Assembly: GCF_014851395.1 (NCBI RefSeq)
Contig: NW_024040596.1
Span: forward strand, 5,706,155-5,770,154
Source: Micropterus salmoides
Taxonomy: Eukaryota > Chordata > Actinopteri > Centrarchiformes > Centrarchidae
Length of the DNA stretch: 64,000 bases
Direction: 5' to 3'
Shown: piece after piece, positions 33,481 through 47,700 of the stretch
Position numbering within the stretch: the first letter of the stretch is position 1
How the letters are laid out: each line of letters begins with the position of its first letter
Position numbers and translations under genes: made by a program
Notes under the pieces: generated by a model
What the model was told of the DNA's origin: nothing
Seen by the model: only the letters and a program-made list of their open reading frames with translations
Databases searched by the model: none

Positions 33481-35235
33481 TGACCACTGTTTCTGGAGAC
33501 TTTTAACACCTTATAAAAGGCAGACAAGTCAATTACAAACTGTTAAATACATATATAAACATAAGCAATTCACACACATGTATGCTTAGTAAAAGAAATA
33601 CTTTTTATTTTAAAAAAACAGTACAGAATTGAACAAAAGCCAAGAACAGTAGCCAGGATTTTTAGAAATACTAAAGACAAAGTAGCCCACAGATGGACAG
33701 ATTTATTTTATTTGTTAAGCCTATAACCAGTAAAATTTAAATTATATATTGGAATCAGCCCATTCATACTTTTTTTTTTGTAGGATGTAACACACATGTC
33801 CTCTGCATCATTTATATTAGCCTAGTTGTTAGAATATTGTGGTCATAACATACAGCAGGAGGATATATAGGCCAATATAACTTATAAACAGATACCAATA
33901 CAGAAACTACACTCAAAATACTGTCCGAGGCACATTATGGTACATTAGGTCAAAGAGGAGTACCAGAAGTCCTCATGATAATGATTTACATGATCAAGGA
34001 AAGGAGTTTACTTATTAACTCTTACAGCTTCTACAAACTCTATATCCATGTTTCTGTGTACTCAAGTAATAGGCATTCTGTTTAGCTGCTGGTCGCATGT
34101 AGGCAGTAACTGCAGAATGTATACCTTAAGTGCAGTGCCACCCTTCTTTTCACCCGTCATTTTTAGGTGGGTAACACACACCAGGGAAGCATGCAGACAT
34201 GACGCTATGCTGCCTGATGACAGATGAACCTTCCACACTGAGGACCTGGTGATGCTCTAAAAATAAACAGGTCAACAGTGCCATGTGAGGGGTCGTTTAC
34301 TGACTTCCAGCTCTGTGAAGACATGGCTGTTTCAAGGAGGATAACTAGACAATTCTGAAATGCCATTAATTAGTTTAATTGTATTTATGAACAGCTAGCA
34401 GTGTGTTTGGCTCACAGAGTTGATCACACTTGCAACACTCAGAACAATAACCATTTGATAGTAATTTAATTGAAGCAGAACACAAACAAAGTCAGTTTGG
34501 AGAGGATATAAGTGTAGTTAATATTCGAGATTAAAGTAGAAAAAGTTATTGGGCCTTTTAGTTTGGCCTAACACAGGGATTAGGTAAATGTAGGCAACAA
34601 AAGTAAAAGTAAAAGGTGTAGTCACTCATTAGCAGCGTGGTCCATTGTGATATTCAAGGGAAAATTCAAGAGCCTTTTTTGATAGTTAAGGGGCAGTCGT
34701 GTCTTAAGTCACTTTTTCTTTGTGGAGCCCCACAGTTAAAAGGGAAATGCAGATGGAATATAAAGCTGTCCTTTCTTTGGACTGTGCTGTAGTCTTTTTT
34801 TTAATCCATCTGTTGAGACTGGGGCCAGCGTCTTTGCTGAAAGCAGGTGTCCATGCCTTCTGCAAGGGGCCTTTGGCTAAATCTCTGACTTGCATCACTT
34901 ATGTTCTGTCCAAATCTTGCTTAATTGCTGTTAAAGGGCCTTCCTAATATGCTTTTTGTGCATGTTGCAGCTGTTTCATGGCTTTCCAGGGAAACGTTGC
35001 TGCTAATGTTACTTGAGGGTCTCCGTGTCGGAGAAGGCTTCAAAAGAAACAAGTCTCGTTGAGTGTGACTTGGCCGTGCCAGACGCCACAAGGACTTCAC
35101 ATAAACTCGTCAAAAACACAAACCAGGGTCATTTATCATTTTGGTCAGCAATCCACACCTCTATTCTAAGGCTAACTTAACTGTGAGTCTGTTGCTTTCT
35201 CTTAACTACTCCGAGCACTACTCTTACAAAAACAA
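33481..35235. other. intergenic between asb1 and the traf3ip1 3' region
   Basis: No gene recognised. AATAAA-type signals occur on the minus strand (for example near 33602-33607) but cannot be tied to a transcript. Confidence 0.35.
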
Positions 35236-35248
35236 GAGGAGACAAATG

Positions 35249-35272
35249 TTTATTACAATGTAACCATTTATT
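35249..35272 (-). terminator. candidate polyadenylation signals for traf3ip1
   Basis: Two minus-strand AATAAA hexamers (TTTATT on the + strand at 35249-35254 and 35267-35272) lie 18 bp apart, about 2.2 kb below the traf3ip1 stop. They would give a long but ordinary 3' untranslated region. Other AATAAA sites exist nearer to the stop. Confidence 0.3.
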
Positions 35273-37462
35273 TCACTCCACTACAAAATTATATAATTAT
35301 TTAAACTATAATACAATCTCCACATATACATAATGTACAGTTTAAAGAGAAACAGAGCATATGATACAAATAGTTTACAGTGTAAATTGTACTTTCATAT
35401 AAGACATGAACACACAGTTCCTCACTTTTCTAGGAGTGTTGCTTGTAAGATTTTTTTTATGTTTAATGTATTTGTAATTAGCATTTATATTTGAAGGACT
35501 AAATATAATACTGAGATGAAAACGGAGTACAATCAGACTAAATGAGATAACGTTTTTACTGTTGAATAGCTCTCAAAGCGATCAGTCAAATGAATAGTAT
35601 CAGTGTAAATTCTTCCCACTGAAGCAATGCAGTGTGCGCCGTTTTCAAAAGATAATATCAGTGTCATTTTGAACGTTTTCCTGTAGCCATCGATGCCAAT
35701 AAACAGTTCCATTAAACACAATTTGCTAGTCAGAAGCTAAACATTTCAATTTCAGACATTAGTAATGTCAGAGAGCTGATTTATGAGACGTGGTGCCACC
35801 TTTCCTCTCGGTAACACACTGCAGGAAAAACCATGTTTTGGCAGAAAATATATTTTCTGGAGGTCTATGCAGAGAAGAGTGGGTCTAGCTACAGTATGAA
35901 TGGTCATCACATTCACATCTGAAAAAGTTTAACTAGGTTTGATACAACTGGGCATGACAAAAAAAAGTATGAATTTTTAAAGTTATCGGTTTACATTCAT
36001 CAATGTTTTTTAATATTTTCCTGTAAACATTGGCAGTATGTATCTTCAGGGAGGCCAATCTGCAGTACAACTGGCAGCTGCACTTTCATTACCACATGGT
36101 CAACATAGATGGCGGGAAAACTGGGCCAGTGGTTACTTTCAGTCCCACGTCTCTACCGTCCATTGTCCAGCTTCAATTATCAGCCCGGTATTGCTTCATA
36201 TTTTCATACATCTGTACATTTCTCAAAGTCACAAAAGGAGCTAAGAATTGAAGGTTCACACAAAAAGTTGCCATCTGACCAAATGTTGTCTCTGTCCCGA
36301 AAAAGAAACAGTTTGGCAAATCCTACAGTACAAATAAAATGGAGGGTCCTCCACAATGGCAGACACTGCAAGGAGAGTGAGTACACGCTTACCTTTCCCT
36401 GAAGTATATTAGTGTGTCTATGTTTTAGAAGATATCTATCAGAGAGAGAAGAACAAATTGTAACACTGCTTTGCTGCCAAAAAGCTTTATCCAAGCAACT
36501 TAGAAGTACCTCCCTTATCAAAGTGCAGCGGTGCTTCTAAAGTGGAAGAGCGAAATAACAATAGATGAACTGTGATCGGTTTTTACAAGATGGGATCAGG
36601 TTGTTGTAAGCACAGGAAAATGTTGCTGAAAACAGTCTAAATGTTTTTGGTCTTTTTTCATTTTTTAGGGAGGGTAGCTTGAAAGAAAATGTTTAAAAGA
36701 TAAATGAAACATCGGCATGACATGTAAAAGGTCCCAGGACAAACTCAAACCAGGATACCACATAGAAAATGTATTTGGACATTTCCTCACGGAAAACAGC
36801 AAATCAGAAGCCTGCTTACTGCTCCAAAGAACCTACACGTCCTGTGTAGTACGTGTAGTAGTAAGTTAGGCAATGAAACACAACGAAACTAAATGTGCCA
36901 CACTCCAAAAAACTGTTCTTCTAGGCTAATAAAAAAAAATGATATGGGTTTTAAAGTTGGTCCAGTGATTGCTGAGTGTACAGCAAATCAAGCTCAGGTT
37001 AATTATTGTTCATTTTAGAATATATAGCTTTTTATGAACAGACCCAGCATTAAATATAACTATCTAGTTTAACTTTCAGGTCATGAGCTGTGCACTGGCT
37101 CATTCCACAAAGGCACCATTACAGAAAAGGGATAACACATGGGGTACTGTTAGTGTGCAGAGCAGAAAGATATTTTATTCATGTATTTACCTGTCAGTCT
37201 CAGCAGGTGTTAGATGAGAGACAGACCTCCAAACCATCATAGAGAGCTTTCATTTATCAAAATCTGACTGATGGTGTCTAATATGTTTGTGTCCATCCCC
37301 TCTCTGACAAAACCCCTAAAAGTGCAATGTTTGGTCCCATCCTACATCATCAAGAAAATTGGTCTTACCATTATTCTGAAGGAGAAACCGTTTATCACTA
37401 AATCTTCACATCTTTAGTGCATTTTTCAGGAAAGTTTTTCTTTGTAGACCTTGTGTCTCACT
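35273..37462 (-). other. likely traf3ip1 3' untranslated region
   Basis: AT-rich DNA downstream of the traf3ip1 stop with no gene or repeat that I can name. Assignment as 3' UTR is by position only. Confidence 0.35.
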
Positions 37463-38663
37463 TCAGGTTCTGGAAGAAAAGTTGATTCCAGTCACCATCT
37501 TCTGAATCTTCTCTTCATTCTTCAGTATATTGGACCTTACAGCACAAATCTTGTCCTGCTGGTCCCTGATCAGCTGCTCCAGCTCAGCTAGTTCTGCCTT
37601 AAGAGGCTCCACTGCCCTGTCTGTCGCTCTGCAGAATTTACAAGCATGACACACACACAGAAACACAGAAGGGATGATTCATTACCGACATGCAATAATT
37701 TTATTTATTCATTTCATTTTATTTATATATCGCAAGCAGAATTGTATATGATGTTTTGGAATCTGTAAATGAGAGCGTGAGTCTGTCAATGAACTAGCAA
37801 TGAAGTATATTGCCATATTGTTATGGATGTGCCAAACCAACCTCTGCTCCTGCAGCAAGGCCTGTGCATGCTCTTTGTTCTCCCGTCGCCAGGTGTGCAG
37901 TTCAGCCTGCATGGCGTCCATGTCCTCCTGTATGTAGTCCATGATCTTACCCAGAGGCAGGGTGCTGCGGCACACTGTCTGGATGGAGGAGCGGAGCCGC
38001 TCTATCTCCCGCGTCACCATGTCCCGCTCCTTCTTCCGTGCTGCTTCAGAGAGCCCATTCTGGAAGTGGAGGTGGTGAACACAGTGGGTGACATTTTTGG
38101 TATTGTCAACTTGCGAAGAATTTGAACATTGAATTAAATCTGAAGAGTGTATGATTAAATTAAATGATTAATTTATTTTCATATGCAAGTTTCTCTACAG
38201 CCAAGTCTTAATGGGAATTGAAAGAAACAGTTGATATAATCTGCATGATTTAAACAAAACATTATCAAACAGCTGTAGGAACACTAACAAAAATCACTTG
38301 TGTCCCTAGACCAAAACATAATAAACCCTCTTTAGGAATTCTGCCTTTGCCAGAAAAGTCTCAAATGACCACAACCAGAGCAGGGCTGCATTTAGTGGTT
38401 TAGGATTTCAAGGCTAAAAATGTTGGGCAGGAATTCTACCAACCTAGCTGTATATATAAAGATCAAACGTGCGGCTGAATTGTGTCGGCCAAAGTAGGGT
38501 GACTGGTAAATGAAGGCCTCCGGTGTATGGTGTGTGTGTGTGTAATGGGGGGGGTTGTCCATCCATGGTGAAAGGAGGGAAGGTATCAGGAGGACCTCCC
38601 TTGGCAGGGAGTAAACCCAAGGATGTTTGCTCAGCTGGGCTTTACCAAGGCCTCTGAGTGTGT

Positions 38664-38723
<60 letters not shown>

Positions 38724-41700
38724 TCAGGCGAAGCATACAGTGAACACACAGCCCCCACCCGCACTCTTGGTATTAAGGTCTTGTTTATTTCAGTAACAGG
38801 CTGTGGCAGTGGGGTTATTTTACTACAGCAGTAAGTAGCAACTTCAACACTTATGCCTCCTTTTAAGTTCAACTCTTGGCCCAATTTATGCACAGATGGG
38901 AACACCTGCCTTCATGAGGCAGCAGAAATTATATCTGCGACAGTGTGTAAACTAAATGACAGTCTCTTCAAAACATACAATCTGTCACAGAGCCTGCTCG
39001 GGCAGCCGGCCACATATGCTTGGCATAGCTGGCGCATATAGCATTTGCCTTATCAAGCCAAACATCTCTTGAAACAAACTAAACAGCACAGTAATTACAA
39101 TTTTAAAAAGGCAGCTGGAATAGACAAGACCACAGTGCAGAAATGACATCAAACATCACCGTTTGCCATTATTGATTTTCAGGAAGCAAGTACAAATTTC
39201 TGACAACCTCACTCTTCGTTACCCATTTGTGGTTGTTCGAGAGTGTGAGGGTTGTAACGCCTTAGCCCAGCGGTCCCCTAACAAGGTGGGTGGCTTTCCA
39301 ATGGGTGCTGTGAACCCTGCAGCTAGACAAACACACTACGGCTCATTCGGCCTGCCTGGCTGCGGTTTGGTCTGCGCAGCCCAGACAGGACCCCCCGCCC
39401 CCCTTCTCTGTTGGAAAATAAAAAACTTGGCATGAAAACATGACCCCTGGTTCGTGTGCACTCTGTCCGGGTAGATATAAATCACAGCTTTATGGAGGTC
39501 TCTGTCAGGGTCTACGAGACCTGAGTGCTCCTAGTTTTCCTTTTTCTCGCCCAGATCACAGAACAATATTTAGACGTGGTGACCACAGAGGAGGAGGAGG
39601 TAAGAGGGGAGGGGGGGCAGATTTTCCCATTATCCCAGACAGTGGCAAAAAGCCCAAGCAATGGGATGACAATGGTGCTAGAAGGGGCAGGTGGACTAAG
39701 AGTAGGAAGTTTGGTTTAAAGTGTTTTGTACCTACAGTACAGCTTTGTTAATCGAGATGACCATCTTGCCAAAGTACGTGAGTAAATACCTCAATCTTGT
39801 TTTCATCAGCATTCATGTTGTTGTTGAACGGAAACACACTTACTTTTGACTATAAACTCTCTGCTTGGCTCTCCTTCAAAGGAGGGATAACAGAATGAAA
39901 TTCTCATGGATGTATTGTAACAATAAAATGTGAAATTCACCCAAATGCTTAATAAGCTTAGCTAAGAAATGTGGGCAAAATGGTTATTTATGGACTGCTA
40001 ATAGGGATTTTATTAGGCAAGAGGAAAACATGCTTCAAAGTATCCTCTGACGAGAAAAATGGCGTGCATGCATAGAACCTGTCAGCAGCAGAGCAACCTC
40101 TAGGGTATCATTAGCTGGGAAAACAATGATTTAGACTTTGACTAGTTGTTGGTGCTTCCATCACAAGGGGAGAAGCTTCATTATAGTTTATTCATTCATT
40201 AATCAGCCACTCAGTCACTTTGGTCAAAAGGAGAAGATGAGAGACAAATGTACAAACCTCTCATTCTTTGCCCACAATCAATGTATAGCGGTTACAATAG
40301 GTTGTGGCACAGTGTGCTTGATGTCAGTTGTTAAAGACCATCCCTCTTTCTGAACTCACGTGAACTCTTTCATCATCACAAACACAAGTATGACAAAAAA
40401 AGGGTCTGTCAAAAGGACATGTAGATCATTAAAGACCACATATAACAACTTGAGAGCTTCTGGGAAGAATTGTACTGGCTACTTGTGGCCATTTGAAGAC
40501 GCTGATGCACATCCTGATGGTTTTTACAACCTGTCCCTGAGAGCTGAGCCAGGGAGGGAAGCATGGGATGAGAATTGGCTCTGGACGTTGTTTATGGGCT
40601 TCCTCACCATTTTTCATAGAAGGCCATTCAAAAGTCTAGCTAGATCATAAAAATAGCTTGAAGTCAGTGAGGTGAGGAGAAAAGCTTATGGCCGATGAGG
40701 TTACAGGATGTTGCTGCAAGGGTCATTGTAGCCCCCTTGGGGAGACAACTGAGATCACCACTCTGGGCTACAGGGTGAACTGAAAGGGAACCTCCAAAAA
40801 AGGGACCACTAGCCAGTGCTACTACAGTGCTGCTATACTGCAGTACCTGAAAATGGAAACTGTATTTTAAAAAGGTGGTGCATCATTCAGAGGTTCTCAT
40901 GGGAGAAAAGGGAGTGTGAAGATTTGACTTCTTACATCATAATCAAACTGTGCTGTCAAGGTTGAGGTCTTGTCTGATAACAGCTTGGGAGTGCTTCAGG
41001 TAGGTAATCCTCATAACCATGACCAAATTCCTTTAACAAGTCAAAATGACCTCTACAAAAGTAATATGACTAATGGAACGCCACAGGGTCACTTCCTTAT
41101 GTTTCCACAAAAAAACGCTGTTGCCGATGTTTATGAAGACACAGAGGTCTGCAGAGAGGAGTATTTATTTTCTTGACAAATCTGCAGAGAGTATTCTGGC
41201 CCTTCTCCTCCGTGACTCTCACTCAACAGCCATCCATTTGTATGCCACAGGGTTTATTTATACATTAGAAACCTTCATCAAGGCTAATTTGATGGGGGCA
41301 AAGAAAAGGGGGAAAAGAGTACACAAAAATTCTTATGAAAACGCAGCTGCTGCAAGGGGCAGATTCTGTCTAAATAAAACGAGAAGTATCTTGGAATAAT
41401 ATACAATACCGCCGAGGGGTCATGAGGAAGGTCACCCCCGAAAATATACAGCAAATTCTTTGGTCACACACACTGTGGTGGGACATGGTTTAATACAATC
41501 ATTTGACTGTTTAAGAATTCCCTTTATTTACATCAGTACAGCAGTGGGGCTCCTAGGCACTGACATTAACTATAGCAAAATGAATTCAGAAATGACAAAG
41601 AACACAAATTATAATAGGGACAATAACATACAGATTTTTGAAAGTGAGAAAGATGTCGCGTCTTAAATCAGGGTGGTTTGTGACTCATTTAGACAGTGTT

Positions 41701-44700
41701 TTGATAAACTTTGGTGTTTAAAAAAATGAACTGCGGCAGCTGAAATTTCAAACCTGTCATACCACATAGAATGAGGAAGCTCAATATTTACATTTTTAAC
41801 CCTGCGTGTTTTACCGTGATTACAAGAAAAAGAAAAAGAAAAAAAACACTCGACTCCATTAAGCTGACTTCTCCACCCTTTCATGTCTGGAAGGAAGTCA
41901 TTATAGTTCTTTATCCAGCTGACGGAGCACGGTCAGGAGGACTGAACAGTTCCTATGTGCTGACATACCTGCTCTAAGCTGACCACGCAGGCCATACAGG
42001 ATACTCTGAAATGGAGGTTTAGAACCTCTGAAACTCTACAAGGCAAAGCTCATGTTACATAAAGAGCTCCACTATTTTGGATGTGTTGCCTGTGTGTGTC
42101 TGTGCATGCATGTACTTGCATAGTTTTTGGGAGATAATTTATTTTTAAGAGATTGTTGAGATGGGCAGAGATTTGTAAACACTAAATTTAAAACGTCAGC
42201 ATGGTTAAATACTGGGCCTACAAATTCCGGTCAAGCTACTCCAGTTTACTGGTGGCTGAGCTGAGACAATGTCAGGTGTGAGTTATGAGGGAAGATGTCT
42301 GAAGCCACAGTCAGGAGAGGGATAGATCAGGGGGCCTTTCTGCATGAGTGACAGTCCAAAACAGGGCATCCATCAGAGTCAGGGTGGTCAGCTAGGAAGG
42401 GATGCTGGGAGAGCATGCTTCAGTGACGAGGACCACCCAAAGCAGACAGCGTACGCCACCTCACGCCATGGAGTACAGACCAAACTGTAAGCTTCACACT
42501 GATTCACACTCCAAATAATGATGAAAGATGTCTCTCTTTCTCTCTGGCTGATAAATAAGCTGACAGAGGGGAACGCATGAGAAACAGCAGTAATGCATCA
42601 CCTTGAAAAAGTTGGACTTTCATGTCTAATATAAAGTCTAAATCAAAGAGAAGAAGAAAAGAAAGATATAACTCAACCTGTGTGTGTCTGAGTTTTAATG
42701 GAGGACGTTTAGAGACAAAAATACAGCAGGACTGAAAGCCTTTGACTGAAAAACTGGTTGTGCATTGTCCGTTTACTGGATTAAGTCCATACACGGAGAA
42801 GGGGTGTGAACAATCAGAACAAGATTGCTCTAAAAGCTAGTTCGCTAAAAAATGGCAAATACCCTCAAACTGTACAAAGAACAGAGAAGTCTGTAATCAA
42901 AAAATGTAAGCATACCTAAGATATTGAGCAACCCCAGAAAACAAGCTCATTTTGCTCCAGACATCTTAATGTGTGTGGTCTGTTAGGGGCCATACTTGCT
43001 TGTCTGGTTATTAGGCCTTCAGCTTCACTGAAGGGGAACATTTTTGTGGTTAGAAGGTGGTGCAATTACACCTCTCCACTCCATTTGTTTACATCTTTCT
43101 TTTGATAATAACCAGTGTTGCACTGGGCATTTCACTGAGGTTAAAACGCTTGCCCTGGAGAGCAAACTTTCCAGAAAGAATGGCTGATTGCACTGATGGT
43201 GAGGTTTAACATTTACCTGTATTATGTGTTACAGCTAGAGACAGGCTCAGATAAAGATGAGCTGAGAAGAGAAGAGAACCAGGCTGATACTGCCCTCTAG
43301 TGGAACTACTACTATAACTGTACATACCTGTTCTTTAGATTTTGGAGATGGGGACAGCTCATAGTCTTTCTTGGTCTCAAGTATCCTTTTGACTAGGCCA
43401 CCTACAGTGAGAGAAACAACGAGGGGAAAAGTCAAAGATCTGTTTCCTCAAATTGGCTTAATTCAGCTAGATGAAAAATGGCATTAGTGCTCGTTCAAAA
43501 ATAAGGGTGAACTAAAAAGAGACACAACTATGACCATGTACCATGTTTGTCTTCACTGTTGAGTTCTTGTGCAGTGTCCTGTAATTGAAAAAAAAAAAAA
43601 GTAGATAAGTATCCAAAGCTTTTTTTTATTTTTTTAATTTTTTACCAGTGGTATTTAACAACTCGCTGTTCAAGTCATTTATCACCTCCATCTTAGGAGC
43701 ATCTGAAGGTGGAGGAACCGCCTCCTCCACGACAAATTGCTCATCGTCGTCCTCCTCATCCTCAGACAGCCGATTTCCATCCATGATGACTGGTGCTGAG
43801 GGCTTGGCACTGGTAAGCCTGAAAGACAGAAAGAGCTTGACTCATTTCTTCCTGAAACTTACATATCATATTATACTGTGTGAAAGGCGTCACACCTTTA
43901 CCATGTAACTGTTGACTGGTTAGACTGGTTAGACTGGTTACCCTCGTTCCACTTGCTCTATTATTATACAGTCACAAACACCATCTTCATCCAGTGTGTT
44001 TACTGCATTTTGTTTAATAATCTAAGTCATGATCCATAGGTTTGCTTAACATCCACGCACCCCCTGCAGTTTCAAAACCACTGACTCGTGACATTAATGA
44101 ATATGTGTGGTGGAGTCACCTCTCAGCTGGGGTCACATCAGTGTAACTTTCCTGTCTCTTGACTCGGGGAGGTGCTGGGCGAGCACTGCTGGGCCGTGGT
44201 ATTCGCCTGCTGCTGGAGGATGAAAGGATTAGGATGCGTGTGTATTTCTACGAGTAATTTCTATTTTGATTCACGGGCTACACCTTGTGAGACGATACAT
44301 GTTGCCTGGAAAAACAAACATTCACAATATTAATAACAGTACAGCTGCCCAGACAATTAATTTTAACTGATTAGTAAGTTTAAAAACAGAGCATTCATAA
44401 TTATAATACATAATTAAAGGCAATTATGTATTATAATTATGAATGCTCTGTTTTTAAAGTAACCTACTGTAACTGACCCTGGCCCAGGAGAAAACCTAAC
44501 TTTCAAAAGTCAAAACTACCATGATTTTTTTTTTTTAAATAAAGCAACATGAACAATGCAATAACATTCATACACATCATTACACTTCATAAATGTATCA
44601 TGTATTAAATGGCTATTGCACAATATTGCAATTTATTTTGTTCAGGTTTTGATTATATTGTATCGAGCCTGGTTTATGTCTGTGTTTTACAGATAAATGT

Positions 44701-47700
44701 GAGAGCAGTAGTGAAAGTGAGATTTTTTTATGTGACAAACAGCTGTGAGCTGTTTTATTTTGTAAGTGAAGAGTAATGTTTGATTAGTACCCCGTACAGT
44801 CCCTCAACAAAGCTGTAAGTGCTGTAAGTGTTGACTTCACAGACCTGGAGGCCATGTCGGATGGCACGGAGGAGCCTGCAGTGTCTCCATTTTCCTGGAT
44901 GGCAGGCCTCTGGGCTAACTGATCATCTCCATCTGTGAATAAGACAACAGTGACTTGAATTATTAATTTGACACACTGTGGCACAATTTCAACAAGGACA
45001 CAAATTCTGCCATCTAAACTTTTCAGGAACTAATACAAACTGATAAAACTTTATGTTTATATCTATATTACGTCTTTTTGCCACGTACATTTTCTTATTG
45101 CAAACCCGACTGTATAATGAGGGGGGATGTGTCCTTGTTTTGCCTCTTGTGGGATTTCTTCCTTTTGTCCATCTGTGGACAAGGGTTTTTTTTTTTTTTT
45201 TGAGACATTGTATATGATATTGGCCTTTCATAATAAACTTGCTCAGATGCTTTAACAAAAAATATCATTGCCCTTAATCACCGAGTGTGTCACTCAGTCA
45301 CTCAATGAGTGATTGCACTGACTTTATGACTCGATGTGTAGCCTGAACCCAAAGGAGCTCTCTGACATTTTGAGAAAGACACTTGCTGTCTGAGTCACAT
45401 TAGAGGATGATTCATTTGATCAATACTCTCCTTTTCCATTATTGAAGCTTACCAAAACAATCCTCAAAATGCATTTTAGATCAAGTGCACGAGCTCTGCT
45501 GTCATGCTGACCCCATTTCCACTTGATAATGAATGTTAAAAACCGTAAAACTTGTTTTTGCATGCAACTGCACAAGAGAGATGAAAAAGGGAACACTTAC
45601 CTCCCTCGCTGTCAGATTCATCTGTTGAGAGCAGAAAAACACAAGGCATTGTTAGTTCCCTTTTTAATACAACTATAAAAGAAAATCATTACAGAGCACT
45701 GTGACACCCTAAGTGTGGGGTGTGAAAAACAGATGAACTGATATTTGTTGAATATTTGTAATACTAAATACTAGATCTTTTTTGGAAAAGTTTTTCTTAA
45801 TATCAGTTAGATGAAGCTTTTATTACTTCTGCCAACAGTAATCCTGACGAGTCATTCCTACCCCCCACTAAGGGAAACTAGTCAGTTATTTTATTAGACA
45901 AGAGTAGTGCAAGCAGAAAGCAGTCAACTGTAAAATCTATTTGGACATACTAAAAAAAAAAAAACTTTCTGCCAATGATTAAAGTTCAGTTATTGTAAAC
46001 ATCCGTAATAACTATGTGAGATATGCCTCATTGGTATAGGTGAGCAAAATAGGGTGTTGGGGTGGAAAAAGAGTTGGGTGGTACCTTGACCTCCAATTTT
46101 GGGTCTTCGTCTCTGCCCTTTGGCAGATGAAGGCCGTGGTATTCTAGCTGGACTATCAGACTGTGAGAGAAGGAAAGACGAGCAGGAAAAACGTATACAA
46201 CTTTAGGGCAATAAGCACTTAAAGGCAACATATCACTCAGTAATTGTCGGTATGATTTGGCTCTCTATTGTGCTAACCATTCAACATTAATCTTTGTTTT
46301 TGTTTTTTTTTATCTAAACCTTGGGTACACTGAGCTATGGTATAGTGCTATTAAGCACAAATAAACATGCTGAATTATATTTTAAAGCATGCTACAGACA
46401 GAGCTCTCCATGCAAAAACATTCTGGGATGCAGCAACATTCTAGCACAGCACACAGAGCAGCTTCCTTTAGGAAAAACCAAATGACAAAAGTGACTGTTC
46501 AGAGAATATGCATTGGGAGCTTCAACAGCAGACATTCTTGCAGAGGCATCATGCAAAGGAACATAATAAAGATGAACAAGAGCCAGGAAGACAAAAAACT
46601 ATTTTGGGATGCAAAGAAGAAGAAGTAGTGTGAGAACCACCCTCAAAACAGCACCAAACAAAGCATGGCTGGTATTGCTTAGTTGAACATCTCAAGCCTT
46701 ACTACACACCAACATTTACACTTTACAATGGCAACTTAGTTGTTTTACAGCAGATGTACTGAGAAAGTTCTTACCTGGTTCTCAACTGCTTCTGCAGGCT
46801 GCACAGGCAAAGAACACAGCATTACCGCATACACAAAATCTTCACATGTATCAATTACACAGATAACAAGAGAAAATAAGACCTCACAAGTCTGCTAAAC
46901 ACTATTCGACAAGGCCATTGCAGAAGTGACTAGATTCTAACACTAAAACGTCTGCAATACACAGGTCTAATTCTCTACCGATTGTGCAGGGTTTAATAGT
47001 TGATTTTGGTTTATAAGAAAAGGTGTTACAATATTTAATTTAACATGTAAAATCAAAATATCTATGTTTGTTGAATTGGCTGACTGGACATACAGGAAAC
47101 TCTGCCACACCATGATTGCAGATAAGAAAATAAAAATGGCCACAACGATAGACATTATATAACGTGTGGACTTTCTACCAAAAGAGAAGAAAACTTCCAG
47201 ACTTACCGCTGGCACAGGTTTGGCTGTTTTGCTGGGCTCTTCGTGGCGTGCTTTTTGCTGTAGTTCCTCTGATACTTTGACCTGGGCACAAACATACACA
47301 CAGAATGTAAAAAACCGCATGTGTTGCTAACATTTAACACATGAGTGGGGTTAAGTGGCATACCTTGCTACTGCCACTCTCTCCATTTTTGTTCCTCTCT
47401 TCCCCCTGTTTGTATCGCTCTCTCTCTTTCTCCCGCTCTTTGTCTCTGTCTCTTCGTTTGTCCTTGTCTCTTTCCCGGTCTTTGTGGGAATCCCTCTCTC
47501 TCGTCTTTTCTCTGTCTCTCTCTTTGTCTTTTTCCCTTTCTCGATCCCTCTCTTTGTCCTTCTCCTTGTCCCTGTCTTTGACTCGTCCTTTGTCTTTATC
47601 CTTGTCCCGCTCCCGGTCGCGGCTCTTGTCTTTGGCGTGGTGGTCCTGCTCACTGCGGTGGTGCTTGTCAGAGCGCTCCCTGTCACGGTGGCTCTCTTTT

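Noticed and set aside
38392..38905. Cys-Val-rich minus frames at 38392-38905
   Set aside because: Translation of the (CA)n tract in a traf3ip1 intron.
39265..39300. AGCCCAGCGGTCCCCTAAC, resembling another hAT end in a traf3ip1 intron
   Set aside because: Too short to assign and no second end found.
44284..44305. 22 bp micro-exon candidate in traf3ip1 with good AG and GT edges
   Set aside because: Inclusion would break the frame. Joining 44845-44932 directly to 44120-44206 gives SRRIPRPSSARP, which fits the family.
46775..46791. Alternative acceptor giving a 17 bp exon in traf3ip1
   Set aside because: The acceptor 7 bp further upstream gives a 24 bp exon in phase 0 on both sides; the 17 bp version shifts the frame.
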